A stretch of DNA of 64,000 nucleotides from Cohnella hashimotonis (GCF_030014955.1 NZ_JAGRPV010000001.1:5146001-5210000); one strand, 5' to 3'; positions 1 through 7,144 are shown, counted from the stretch's first letter. The notes: generated from the letters alone by a model not told the origin. Program-made: numbers and translations.

Positions 1-320
1 TGAGAGCTTTCGAAAATCTGGTCTCCAACGCGATCGCGCACGGCAGCGGAAGTCCTTATGTGGACATTCAGATCGAACGCCGGGAGGATATCGCGCTGAT
101 CCGCATCATCAACTACGGCGAGCCGATCCCCGCGATGGATCTTCCGTTTATTTTCGACCGCTTTTACCGCGGGGACCGGTCCCGTGCCTCCGGCGGGACA
201 GGCCTCGGGCTCGCCATCGTCAAGAGCATCGCCGAGGTGCACGGCGGACGCGTCGATGCCCGCAGCGACAGGAGCCGTACCGTCTTCGAAATATCGCTGC
301 CCGTCGCGCGCAGCTCATAA
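1..320 (+). CDS. Sensor histidine kinase, C-terminal fragment (5' truncated by window)
   Basis: Only the ATPase end of a histidine kinase is present. The open frame runs from base 3 and contains an N box (RAFENLVSNAIAHG), an F box (FIFDRFYRGD) and a G2 box (GTGLGLAIVKSI), the nucleotide-binding signature of the HATPase_c domain. It ends with TAA at 318-320. The family autophosphorylates a histidine and passes the phosphate to a response regulator; both the His box and the sensor part lie outside the window. A short gap separates it from the glycosyltransferase cassette downstream, so it may control that cassette, but this is inference. Confidence 0.93.
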   Translation, partial: RAFENLVSNAIAHGSGSPYVDIQIERREDIALIRIINYGEPIPAMDLPFIFDRFYRGDRSRASGGTGLGLAIVKSIAEVHGGRVDARSDRSRTVFEISLPVARSS

Positions 321-428
321 CATCGTCAGCTTTTGTTAAGGATTTGATAAGCTTTCGTGCAGGCGGTCGTTAAGATTCCTCTACTATACTTGCTTTCGTT
401 GGCAAGGATACGAAGAGGAAGGGGATTT

Positions 429-1697
429 ATGGACATGAACGGGTTAACGTCCGCCAGAATGCCGGCGTTCAAGCCGGCGTTTGCCGTCGCGTTCGCGCTG
501 ATTTTCGCGTTGGCCGCATTTTTAAGATTCGATTTTTTAACCTCCGTCACGCATCACGTTACCCACGATACCGTCTACTACGATCAAATGGTCCGGCAAC
601 TGCTGGAGAAGGGCGTTTACGGCTACAAAAGCGAAGCGCCGAACGCGCAGGTCCCCCCCGGCTATCCCCTGTTCATGGCTGCAGTGTACAAGCTGGTCGG
701 GTATACGGACCGCGATCCGTATCCGTACATTCGTTATGCGCAGGCTGCGATGAGCCTCGCGACGATGTGGATCGCCGCCCGCATCGCGCACCGTCTCGGC
801 GGTCCCGTCGCAGCGCTAGCGACAGCTGCCGCTATGGCCGTCTATCCGCCGTTCGTCTGGGTGAACGGCGCGATTCTGACGGAGACGCTGGCCGCCCTCC
901 TGCTGCTGACTTACCTCGCGCTTCAGCTCCGCGCGCTGAACAAGCTGACGCCAGGCGCTTCTATGCTGGCGGGCGCCGCGCTCGGGCTTGCTATGCTTGC
1001 GCGTTCCGAGTTCGCCGTCCTGCTGCCCGTCTCCTATCTGCTTTTCTGGCTGATCCGCAAGGACGCGATCAAGACCGTCAAGCTTCTGCTCTGCGCCGGG
1101 CTAGGCACGGCTCTCGTGCTGTCTCCTTGGATCCTCCGCAACGTCGTTACCCTCCACAAGCCGATCATCGCCTCTACGCAGGTCAACCCGTTCGCGGCCG
1201 GGACTTATCCGGACAAGAATTACGAAGACGGGCTCGTCGACCGGCACGGCAAGACGCAGATGGAAGTCGCCAAGGAGCGCCTCCGCATCGGTTTTACCCA
1301 ACATACCTGGACCTATGTGAAATGGTACACGGTCGGCAAGCTGCGCGAAATCTACGGCCGTATGTTTTTTGGATCCGGGCATGCGCCGATGTACATGGAC
1401 TTTCCGTTCCGGCAGCCTTTTCACGTCGCCATCGTCTTCGGCGGCTTGCTTTCCGGCGCGCTGATGCTGCGCAAATGGCGCAGTCCCGCAACGCTTCCCC
1501 TCGTCATTCTCGCCGCGATCTCGGTGACGCGCCTCGCTTTCGTGCCTGAGTACAGGTACAACTTTACGGCGATGCCGATCCTCATCGTGCTGGACGGGCT
1601 GCTGGTCGCCGCGCTCGCCGGTTGGGCGCTTCAGCGCGTTCGCGGGTCCAAAGACGCGGCTCCCGGGAAGGAGGCGGTCACGTATGAAGCAGGCTGA
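429..1697 (+). CDS. GT39-like polytopic membrane glycosyltransferase
   Basis: A 422-residue, strongly hydrophobic protein with about ten membrane segments. The first extracytoplasmic loop carries HDTVYYDQMV and VPPGYPLFMA, typical of the GT39/ArnT/PMT-like superfamily that transfers a sugar from a polyprenyl-phosphate donor to an acceptor outside the membrane. The start is ATG 429, with an AGAGGAAGGGG ribosome site five bases upstream; the frame is open back to 357 but no ribosome site supports that start. It overlaps the following GT2 gene by 14 bp, implying translational coupling. The pairing with a dolichol-phosphate-mannose-synthase-like GT2, a DUF2304 protein and an SMR protein suggests one lipid-linked sugar pathway. 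The acceptor is unknown. Confidence 0.82.
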   Translation: MDMNGLTSARMPAFKPAFAVAFALIFALAAFLRFDFLTSVTHHVTHDTVYYDQMVRQLLEKGVYGYKSEAPNAQVPPGYPLFMAAVYKLVGYTDRDPYPYIRYAQAAMSLATMWIAARIAHRLGGPVAALATAAAMAVYPPFVWVNGAILTETLAALLLLTYLALQLRALNKLTPGASMLAGAALGLAMLARSEFAVLLPVSYLLFWLIRKDAIKTVKLLLCAGLGTALVLSPWILRNVVTLHKPIIASTQVNPFAAGTYPDKNYEDGLVDRHGKTQMEVAKERLRIGFTQHTWTYVKWYTVGKLREIYGRMFFGSGHAPMYMDFPFRQPFHVAIVFGGLLSGALMLRKWRSPATLPLVILAAISVTRLAFVPEYRYNFTAMPILIVLDGLLVAALAGWALQRVRGSKDAAPGKEAVTYEAG

Positions 1698-2409
1698 ACT
1701 GCTCATTATCGTCCCCGCCTTCAATGAAGCAGAAGGAATCCGCGGCGTCCTCGCCGATATCCGGAGCCGTATACCGGATGCCGACATCGTTGTCGTGAAC
1801 GACGGCTCGGCCGATGCGACCGCCGCGGAGTCGGCCGCCGCCGGAGCCGCCGTGATCACGTTAAGCTGCAACCTGGGCATCGGCGGCGCCGTGCAGACCG
1901 GCTACCGCTATGCGGCGGAGCGGGGCTACCGCCTGGCCGCCCAGATGGACGGCGACGGGCAGCATTTGCCCGAGGAGATGGGCCGCATGCGACTCGCCCT
2001 CGCCCGAAGCGGCGCGGATATGGTCGTCGGCTCGCGCTTCGTCGAGCGGCGGGGCTTCCAGTCGAGCCGCGCCAGGAGAATGGGGATTGCGCTGCTTGCC
2101 GGTCTGCTCACGCGGCTTCTGGGCCGCGAAGTAACCGATCCGACTTCAGGCTTCAGGCTATGCGGACCGAGGGCGATCGCGCTGTTCGCCTCCGATTATC
2201 CGACGGACTACCCCGAGGTCGAAGCGCTCGTCGAGATGGACAACGCGGGCTTGCGCTGCGTCGAGGTGCCCGTCGTCATGCGGGAGCGGCGGACCGGCAC
2301 GTCCAGCATTTCCCCGTTCAAATCCGTTTATTACATGTGCAAGGTGACGGTCGCCGTGCTCATCGCGAAGACGCGCAAAAAGAAATGGAGCGTCCGCTAT
2401 GAAGCTTAA
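1684..2409 (+). CDS. GT2 family glycosyltransferase (DPM1/polyprenyl-phosphate sugar synthase-like)
   Basis: 241 residues with the GT-A fold signatures IIVPAFNEAEGI (residues about 8-19), DIVVVNDGSADAT and the donor/metal motif DGDGQH near residue 95. Proteins of this kind move a sugar from a nucleotide donor to polyprenyl phosphate on the cytoplasmic face. AAGGAGG lies about eight bases before the ATG at 1684. It has no C-terminal membrane segments, so it is the short DPM1 type rather than the GtrB/ArnC type. It overlaps the upstream GT39-like gene and, by 11 bp, the downstream DUF2304 gene. In this context it probably makes the lipid donor for the GT39-like enzyme. Confidence 0.88.
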   Translation: MKQAELLIIVPAFNEAEGIRGVLADIRSRIPDADIVVVNDGSADATAAESAAAGAAVITLSCNLGIGGAVQTGYRYAAERGYRLAAQMDGDGQHLPEEMGRMRLALARSGADMVVGSRFVERRGFQSSRARRMGIALLAGLLTRLLGREVTDPTSGFRLCGPRAIALFASDYPTDYPEVEALVEMDNAGLRCVEVPVVMRERRTGTSSISPFKSVYYMCKVTVAVLIAKTRKKKWSVRYEA

Positions 2410-2851
2410 TCTATACCTGCTCAGCTTCCTGCTCAGCGCTTCCTTCTTCGTCGTCCTGATCTATATGATCCGCGGCCGCAAGCTCAGGGAGCAGTATGCG
2501 CTGCTCTGGCTGGCGCTCAGCGCCATCATGATGACGCTGTCCCTGTTCCCTTCGGTCATCGATCGCATGGCACGCCTGATCGGGGTGGCGTATGCGCCGT
2601 CGCTCCTGTACTTGCTGGGACTCGTCTTCGTGCTGTTCCTCCTGCTGCATCTGACGATCGCGATGTCCGCAACGACTCGCCGCGTCATCGACCTTACGCA
2701 GACGCTTGCTCTGCTCGAGCAGCGCAACATAAGTGCCGATAACGGTTGCGCCGGACAACAGGAGGAAGCTCGCATTAAACTTCCTTGCCATAATACCCAG
2801 GTTTTTGCGGACAAGAGCCATAGGACGGACCCAGGCGGGAAAACGATATGA
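2399..2851 (+). CDS. DUF2304 membrane protein with an unusual C-terminal tail
   Basis: 150 residues. The first 105 form a typical DUF2304 protein: three membrane segments with IRGRKLREQYALLWL between the first and second, and a heptad-like end (RRVIDLTQTLALLEQ). DUF2304 genes commonly sit beside DPM1-like GT2 genes, as here. The last 45 residues (from about RNISADNGC) look unlike the family: rich in Cys, His and Asn and with no heptad pattern. They may come from a rearrangement near base 2725. The ATG overlaps the end of the GT2 gene, and the stop overlaps the next ATG. Role inferred: membrane partner of the lipid-sugar synthase. Confidence 0.8.
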   Translation: MKLNLYLLSFLLSASFFVVLIYMIRGRKLREQYALLWLALSAIMMTLSLFPSVIDRMARLIGVAYAPSLLYLLGLVFVLFLLLHLTIAMSATTRRVIDLTQTLALLEQRNISADNGCAGQQEEARIKLPCHNTQVFADKSHRTDPGGKTI

Positions 2852-3192
2852 GCGGCCTTATGCTGGCGGTCAATATCGTCCTGCTTGCGGCCGGACAGCT
2901 ATTTTGGAAAAAGGCGCTTACGATCGCAGGCGGCATCAGCCTTCAAAGCTTGCCGTCGCTGGTCATGTCTCCCCTCTTCCTGCTCGGGGCGATCTGTTAT
3001 GGCGCCGCGACGCTGTCCTGGATTGCCGTGCTGTCCCGGCTGCCGCTCAGTCTCGCTTACCCGCTCCAAAGCCTGACTTACGCGCTCGTCATGCTGGCCG
3101 CCTGGCAGCTGTTCGGCGAAGCCGTGCCCGCGACTCGCTGGATCGGGGCCGGCATCATCCTGGTCGGCGCAATCGTCGTCGGCCTGAAGTAA
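2848..3192 (+). CDS. SMR/EamA-like small transporter (ArnE-like flippase subunit candidate)
   Basis: 114 residues with four predicted membrane helices, the size and layout of small multidrug resistance proteins. The first helix ends in AAGQLFWKKAL and the later PLSLAYPLQSLTYALVML resembles the SMR/EamA conserved helix. It starts by ATGA overlap with the DUF2304 gene. Half-size SMR-like proteins beside polyprenyl-sugar enzymes (ArnE/ArnF type) are proposed lipid-sugar flippases. That role fits this cassette, where a cytoplasmic GT2 must supply an outward-facing GT39-like enzyme. A drug efflux role cannot be excluded from sequence, but the context argues against it. Confidence 0.75.
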   Translation: MSGLMLAVNIVLLAAGQLFWKKALTIAGGISLQSLPSLVMSPLFLLGAICYGAATLSWIAVLSRLPLSLAYPLQSLTYALVMLAAWQLFGEAVPATRWIGAGIILVGAIVVGLK

Positions 3193-3212
3193 AGAGAGGA
3201 GAAATACATCGC

Positions 3213-4982
3213 ATGCGATTGGCAAAATGGAGTCTGGCAGCGCTGCTCGCCGCCGGTCAGACGGAGGTTTTGGATCCGTCGCCAGCCCGGGCGGAGGGCC
3301 TTACGCTGGAGAGCGGCGCTGCCTCAGCAACAAACCTGTCCGGCAAGCTCTTCTTGACCGTGGGCAGTGCGAATGCCGCTTTCGAAGGAGAGACCTATGC
3401 GGCAGCACGCCCAGTCGTCGTCAAGAAAGGCGTGACCTACGTGGCGCTTCGATTCATGGCCGAGCGCCTGCAAGGGACGCTGTACCCCGATCCCGCGACC
3501 GGCGAGACCGTGCTATTCGCTGGAGGCGTGTCGCTGAAATATAAGCCAGGGAGCGAACAAATTAAAGTCGACGGGGCCGCGCGCAAGATGAACGGTGCGC
3601 CCTATGCGGACCGTTACGTTTTGATGGTCCCTTTGACTTCGATCGCACAAGGCTTGAACCTGCCGCTGTCCGTAGCCGGCTCGTCGCTCGTTCTGCAGCT
3701 CCGCGCCCCCCATTCGGTACCCCAAGCCTACTTCGAGACGGACAAGGCGTCGTACAAAATCGGCGAACCGGTACAATTCACGGACTTGAGCGCGGACGAG
3801 GACGCCGCGATCGTGACGCGCACTTGGAATCGGAAGCAGCCTGCGTACTTCGAACCGGGCGATGCGACGATTACGCTTACGGTCAAAGATCGGTACGGCT
3901 CGGTATCGTCCTACAGCCGCACGATCCATATCGAAGACGAGGTTTTATATACAAAGGAAACGTTCGATTTGCTTTACGCACCGGTCGGCCAGAACATAGC
4001 GGTTAACGGCTATGCCGTGAAAACGATGGAAGCCCTGCCTTATTCCTACGGTACCGAAGGACCCGCACTGCTCCGGAGCAGCGGTCCGGAGACGGTTTAC
4101 GAGGACGGCATTTTATACGGGGACGTCGCGACGGGGCCGGTCCGATTTCTTTTGCATCATAAAAACAGCGCCGGCCGAAATATGAAACTTGCCGTCTTGG
4201 CGACAAACGCGGGCACGACAGCGGCCACCCTCACGCCGGGTGCTGCGGGCGCGGCGGGCCCGACCATCTCTCCCGGCCAGGCCGGAAAGATGTCGCTTGC
4301 GAGGTATTTAAGCGCGCTCGCTTCGGGCGAAGCGGATCAGGCTATCACGCTGGAACCGGGCCAAAACGCCCTGCTGTTCGCCAACCTGCAGTCCCTTCCG
4401 GCCATGCCGGACGGCGATGTCATCACTTTTACCGGCGAGGTCAGCAGCGATGCGCAGATCCGTTATACGGTCTTGATGACAACGGAGGGCCGCGATCCGA
4501 TTCAGGCGCTGCCTAATCTGCCGGTACTCGATCCTAGGGAATCGATCGTCCGCGGCACGTTCCCCGGTGCGACGAGAACGTTCGACTATGCAGAGCCCGT
4601 AGGAAACCGCATGGTCAAGCTCTCCCTGACCGACAATGCGGCGGACCCGTTCCAGGAAGGAACGGACGGCATTTTGAATACGGTCGCCGTTAACTCGGGA
4701 AATTACGGTTTATTGTACAGCGTGAAGCTGCGCAATGTCGCGCCGCGGACGCTGATCGTCTTCAATCCGCGCGGCGGTATGTACGCTGGCGCGGCGCTCG
4801 TGAACGGCCAGACGGTCACCTTCTCCCATCTGGGCGCCGCCGGCATACAGAACGAAGCAAGCGTGCTGTACCGGACGGGGAATGCTGAGGAGGAAGTCGA
4901 CATCGCGATCAGCCCCGCAGCAGGCAGCAACCTGCCGTTCTGCCTGCTGTTCGTGCCGCTGCCGGATACGTCCGGCGGGTAG
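3213..4982 (+). CDS. Secreted stalk-domain/PKD-like surface protein
   Basis: 589 residues from ATG 3213, preceded by AGAGAGGAGAA; the longer open frame upstream is a shadow of the preceding genes. A signal peptide ends at about residue 27 (PARA|EG). Residues about 60-165 resemble the copper amine oxidase N-terminal (stalk) domain common in Paenibacillaceae surface proteins (VKKGVTYVALRFMAERL, YVLMVPLTSIAQGL). A PKD-like segment follows (YKIGEPVQFTDLSADED, to about residue 245). The remainder is beta-rich with no motif I recognise. It is the last gene of the glycosyltransferase cassette, only 20 bases after the SMR gene, so it could be the acceptor glycoprotein or a cell-wall binding factor. 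No catalytic residues are evident. Confidence 0.72.
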   Translation: MRLAKWSLAALLAAGQTEVLDPSPARAEGLTLESGAASATNLSGKLFLTVGSANAAFEGETYAAARPVVVKKGVTYVALRFMAERLQGTLYPDPATGETVLFAGGVSLKYKPGSEQIKVDGAARKMNGAPYADRYVLMVPLTSIAQGLNLPLSVAGSSLVLQLRAPHSVPQAYFETDKASYKIGEPVQFTDLSADEDAAIVTRTWNRKQPAYFEPGDATITLTVKDRYGSVSSYSRTIHIEDEVLYTKETFDLLYAPVGQNIAVNGYAVKTMEALPYSYGTEGPALLRSSGPETVYEDGILYGDVATGPVRFLLHHKNSAGRNMKLAVLATNAGTTAATLTPGAAGAAGPTISPGQAGKMSLARYLSALASGEADQAITLEPGQNALLFANLQSLPAMPDGDVITFTGEVSSDAQIRYTVLMTTEGRDPIQALPNLPVLDPRESIVRGTFPGATRTFDYAEPVGNRMVKLSLTDNAADPFQEGTDGILNTVAVNSGNYGLLYSVKLRNVAPRTLIVFNPRGGMYAGAALVNGQTVTFSHLGAAGIQNEASVLYRTGNAEEEVDIAISPAAGSNLPFCLLFVPLPDTSGG

Positions 4983-5153
4983 GGAAAACTCAGGTCGGGC
5001 GCGGCAGGCATGTTGGGCAATTGCGAGGTCGAATAGACTCTCGGTAAAAGATGCTGCGCATCTGGGTTCGGGCAGGCGGCTTACGGGCAGGCGGTTTAGC
5101 CGACTGGCGATTCCAGGCTGAATAGCGAGTCGGACGGACTGACGATCCAGGCG

Positions 5154-5535
5154 GTCGGGCGATTCAGGCTGCCAGGCATGTCGGGCGATTCAGCGGTCTG
5201 GCGGTCGGAGGGTCTGGCAGTCGGAGGGTCGGGCGGTCGGACAATCTGGGGGTCGGGCGGTCGGGCGGTCGGACGGTCGGACGGTCTGGCGGTCTGGCGG
5301 TCTGGGGGTCTGGCGGTCGGGCGATCTGGGGGTCGGGCGGTCGGGCGATCTGGGGGTCGGGCGGGCGGGCGATCTGGGGATCTGGCGGTCGGGCGGTCGG
5401 GCGGTCGGGCGGTCGGGCGGTCTGGCGGTCGGGCGGTCTGGCGGTCTGGCGGTCTGGCGGTCTGGCGGTCGGGCGGTCTGGGGGTCGGGCGATGTGGGGG
5501 TCGGGCGGGCGGTCTGGCGGTCTGGCAGTCGGGCG
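5154..5535 (+). repeat. Imperfect 8-bp tandem array (GGTCGGGC / GGTCTGGC) with G-quadruplex motif
   Basis: About 380 bases are built from an octamer of consensus GGTCKGGC with scattered substitutions; the cleanest part is 5381-5530. At 5391-5417 four GGG runs are separated by CGGTC, which satisfies a canonical four-tract quadruplex pattern on the plus strand. Long frames exist on both strands only because 8-bp repeats give 24-bp in-frame periods; their products (Pro-Arg-Thr-Ala or Gly-Arg-Ser repeats) are not credible proteins. The array fills the space between the convergent stalk-protein and MarR genes (4983-5552) and ends 18 bases past the MarR stop. The rest of that gap (4983-5150) has only degenerate copies and nothing else I recognise. 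Confidence 0.9.
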
Positions 5536-5552
5536 AAGCCGGCGATCTAGGA

Positions 5553-6251
5553 TCAGCCGTCCCGCCCTTCTCCCAGTGTCGCCGCATGCAGCCCGATCCG
5601 TTTGAGGAGCTCGGCGAGCATGCGCTTCTCTTCTGGCGTGGCAACCGACAGATTGCGCGAAATCATGGCCGAGTGCTTGGGGAAAATATCGTCGAACAAA
5701 GCGCGACCAGCGTCAGTCAGCACCGCGTTCGACGTCCTGCGGTCCTCCAGACTCTGCCTCCGCTCGACGTAACCCTTTTTCTCCAGCTTGTCGATGACAT
5801 AAGTGATGCTGCCGCTCGGGATCGCCATCCGCTCGCTGATCTTCTGGATCGGCTGCGGCCCTTTGTTGTACAGCAGCTCGAGGATCATGAAGTTGTCCGG
5901 GCTGAGCCCATGACTCTCGATATCCCGTCCGACATTGCTGAAGATCGCTCGCGAGGCGCGCAGCCAGATGCGGAACAACCGCAGATCGTCCTCCGCCACA
6001 TCACGCAGAAGCTCCATCGGTTTCATTGGCTCGGCAGATTCTGCCGATTCCGCCGGCTTCGTCGGTTCCATCGATTCTGCCGATTTCTCCAGCTTCTTCG
6101 GTTCCATCGATTCTGCAGATTCCGCCGATTCCTTCGGCTTCGTCGGTTCCAACGATTCTGCCGGTTCTGCCGGTTCTGCCGGTTCTGCCGGTTCTGCCGA
6201 TTCCTTCGGCTTCGTCGGTCCAATCGGCTCCGTCCGCTTCATCGGTTCCAT
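5553..6251 (-). CDS. MarR-family regulator with repeat-rich N-terminal extension
   Basis: 232 residues. Residues about 80-225 are a complete MarR winged-helix protein: DNFMILELLYNKGPQPIQKI, the recognition helix GSITYVIDKLEKKGYVERR and the wing EDRRTSNAVLT. The first 75 residues are low-complexity, made of Glu-Pro-Ala-Glu, Glu-Ser-Ala-Glu and Met-Glu-Pro repeats encoded by 9-bp and 12-bp DNA units (6016-6250). Ordinary MarR proteins are about 145 residues. The upstream start is nevertheless supported by an AAGGGAGGAGGG site eight bases before the ATG at 6251. An alternative is an internal start at Met-Lys-Pro-Met-Glu-Leu just before the core. MarR proteins usually repress their own promoter, and palindromes lie directly upstream. 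Confidence 0.9.
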   Translation of the reverse strand: MEPMKRTEPIGPTKPKESAEPAEPAEPAEPAESLEPTKPKESAESAESMEPKKLEKSAESMEPTKPAESAESAEPMKPMELLRDVAEDDLRLFRIWLRASRAIFSNVGRDIESHGLSPDNFMILELLYNKGPQPIQKISERMAIPSGSITYVIDKLEKKGYVERRQSLEDRRTSNAVLTDAGRALFDDIFPKHSAMISRNLSVATPEEKRMLAELLKRIGLHAATLGEGRDG

Positions 6252-6272
6252 TGGTTCGCCCTCCTCCCTTGC

Positions 6273-6308
6273 TAACGATTCGTTATAGGAAAATCCTAAT
6301 CTTAGGAT
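6273..6308. promoter_or_regulatory. Palindromic operator cluster upstream of the MarR gene
   Basis: Three inverted repeats sit head to tail in front of the ribosome site of the MarR gene. They are TAACGA-T-TCGTTA (6273-6285), TAGGA-AAA-TCCTA (6286-6298, overlapping the next) and ATCCTAA-TC-TTAGGAT (6293-6308, perfect 7-bp arms). A -10-like TATAAC on the minus strand overlaps the first. MarR proteins bind such 15-20 bp palindromes as dimers, so these are good candidates for autorepression sites. Which one is used cannot be told from sequence. Confidence 0.6.
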
Positions 6309-6377
6309 AAATGAAAGTCAAGCTGAAAGGAATATCGTCCGGCGCGTTTAAAATCGAAAATGTAACCAAATGCAAAA

Positions 6378-6407
6378 AGAGCAGTGACGATAAATCGTCG
6401 CTGCTCT
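6378..6407 (-). terminator. Intrinsic terminator of the first tRNA-Lys gene
   Basis: Fourteen-base arms (6378-6391 and 6394-6407) pair with one mismatch around an AA loop. On the minus strand the hairpin is followed by TTTTTG. It lies 14 bases past the tRNA 3' end and matches its direction. Confidence 0.85.
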
Positions 6408-6420
6408 TGAACTTTAGAGG

Positions 6421-6496
6421 TGGTAGGCCCTGTGGGGATCGAACCCACGACCCGTTGATTAAGAGTCAACTGCTCTGCCAGCTGAGCTAAGGACCT
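6421..6496 (-). tRNA. tRNA-Lys (anticodon CTT), copy 1
   Basis: A 76-nucleotide tRNA including an encoded CCA. The acceptor arm pairs AGGTCCT with AGGGCCT. The D-arm contains AGCTCAG...GGCAGAGC. The anticodon stem GTTGA/TCAAC encloses the loop CTCTTAA with anticodon CTT, and the T-arm contains GGTTCGATCC. It is identical to the copy at 7069-7144. Confidence 0.96.
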
Positions 6497-6511
6497 GTAA
6501 AGAACTTTTAT

Positions 6512-6541
6512 AATATAACATAGCCGGGACAGGAATGCCAA
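6512..6541 (-). promoter_or_regulatory. Sigma-A-type promoter of tRNA-Lys copy 1
   Basis: On the minus strand TTGGCA (6536-6541) and TATATT (6512-6517) are separated by 18 bp. The predicted start lies a few bases before the tRNA 5' end. The -10 and spacer to the gene are nearly identical to copy 2, whereas the -35 flank differs. Confidence 0.75.
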
Positions 6542-6732
6542 GCCTTTTTCAAAAAAAGTTGAAATTTTCGATCCGCGCCGCGAAGCCGCAAGAGCTGCGG
6601 CAATTTCGTAGCGATTCGCGAGCATAAATGCGCCACTACGCCAGCCTCCGAATTCGAGGTGATCCGCGCAAACGGGTACAATAAAGATCTGTTGCTGCCT
6701 TTCTTCGCCATACGCTCTCGGCCACGCAGAAA

Positions 6733-6958
6733 TAACGATGCGCGACATCCTTACTTCGAGGAAAACAGCGCTACGGGACGCATTAGCGATACGCCATATC
6801 CTTATATCGCTCGGAACGTGCCCCATCACCGATATAACGATGCGCCACATCCTTATTCATGGAAAAACAACCCAAAGGGACAAAATAGCGATACGCCATA
6901 TCCTTATATTGCTCGAAACGTACCCCATCACCGACATAACGATGCGCCACATCCTTAT
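6733..6958. repeat. Five 22-bp motifs at exact 51-bp spacing (102-bp compound repeat)
   Basis: Motif TARCGATRCGCSAYATCCTTA occurs at 6733, 6784, 6835, 6886 and 6937, each start exactly 51 bp after the last. Odd copies (AACGATGCGC) and even copies (AGCGATACGC) alternate, so the true unit is about 102 bp. The two even units differ at only 4 of 51 positions, all transitions. Because 51 is divisible by three, a frame beginning at GTG 6659 stays open to 6988 and would encode 17-residue repeats such as SDTPYPYIARNVPHHR and NDAPHPYS. Three of the four differences are silent in that frame. There is no convincing ribosome site. The similar spacers exclude CRISPR. It occupies the gap between the two tRNA-Lys genes. 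Confidence 0.85.
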
Positions 6959-7024
6959 TCCATCATTTGCAGCACGACCGCCTCTTGATCCGGCGATCCG
7001 GCTCCTGACCCCATAAAGTAAAAA

Positions 7025-7055
7025 GAGAACGGTGCGAAAGATCGCCGCCGTTCTC
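7025..7055 (-). terminator. Intrinsic terminator of the second tRNA-Lys gene
   Basis: Arms GAGAACGG (7025-7032) and CCGTTCTC (7048-7055), with additional inner pairing, are followed on the minus strand by TTTTTA. The hairpin is 14 bases past the tRNA 3' end, the same placement as for copy 1 although the sequence differs. Confidence 0.8.
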
Positions 7056-7068
7056 GTCGTTTACGGGA

Positions 7069-7144
7069 TGGTAGGCCCTGTGGGGATCGAACCCACGACC
7101 CGTTGATTAAGAGTCAACTGCTCTGCCAGCTGAGCTAAGGACCT
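7069..7144 (-). tRNA. tRNA-Lys (anticodon CTT), copy 2
   Basis: Base-for-base identical to the gene at 6421-6496, including the encoded CCA and anticodon CTT. The 5' flank (7145-7166) is also nearly identical to copy 1, so the duplication included the start region of the transcript. Confidence 0.96.

Noticed and set aside
2733..3212. Upstream extension of the stalk-domain protein
   Set aside because: The extra 160 residues are Arg-rich shadow of the DUF2304 and SMR genes; a ribosome site and signal peptide fix the start at 3213.
5096..5644. Long minus-strand frame of Pro-Arg-Thr-Ala repeats
   Set aside because: It is an artefact of the 8-bp array, which repeats in frame every 24 bp; no ribosome site, and the frame overlaps the MarR gene out of phase.
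5178..6275. Plus-strand 365-residue frame rich in Gly-Arg-Ser and Arg-Phe repeats
   Set aside because: It spans the octamer array and the antisense of the MarR gene; composition is that of a repeat shadow and no start signal is seen.
6733..6958. CRISPR array
   Set aside because: Spacing is regular, but the intervening segments are themselves near-identical in alternate units and no cas genes are near.
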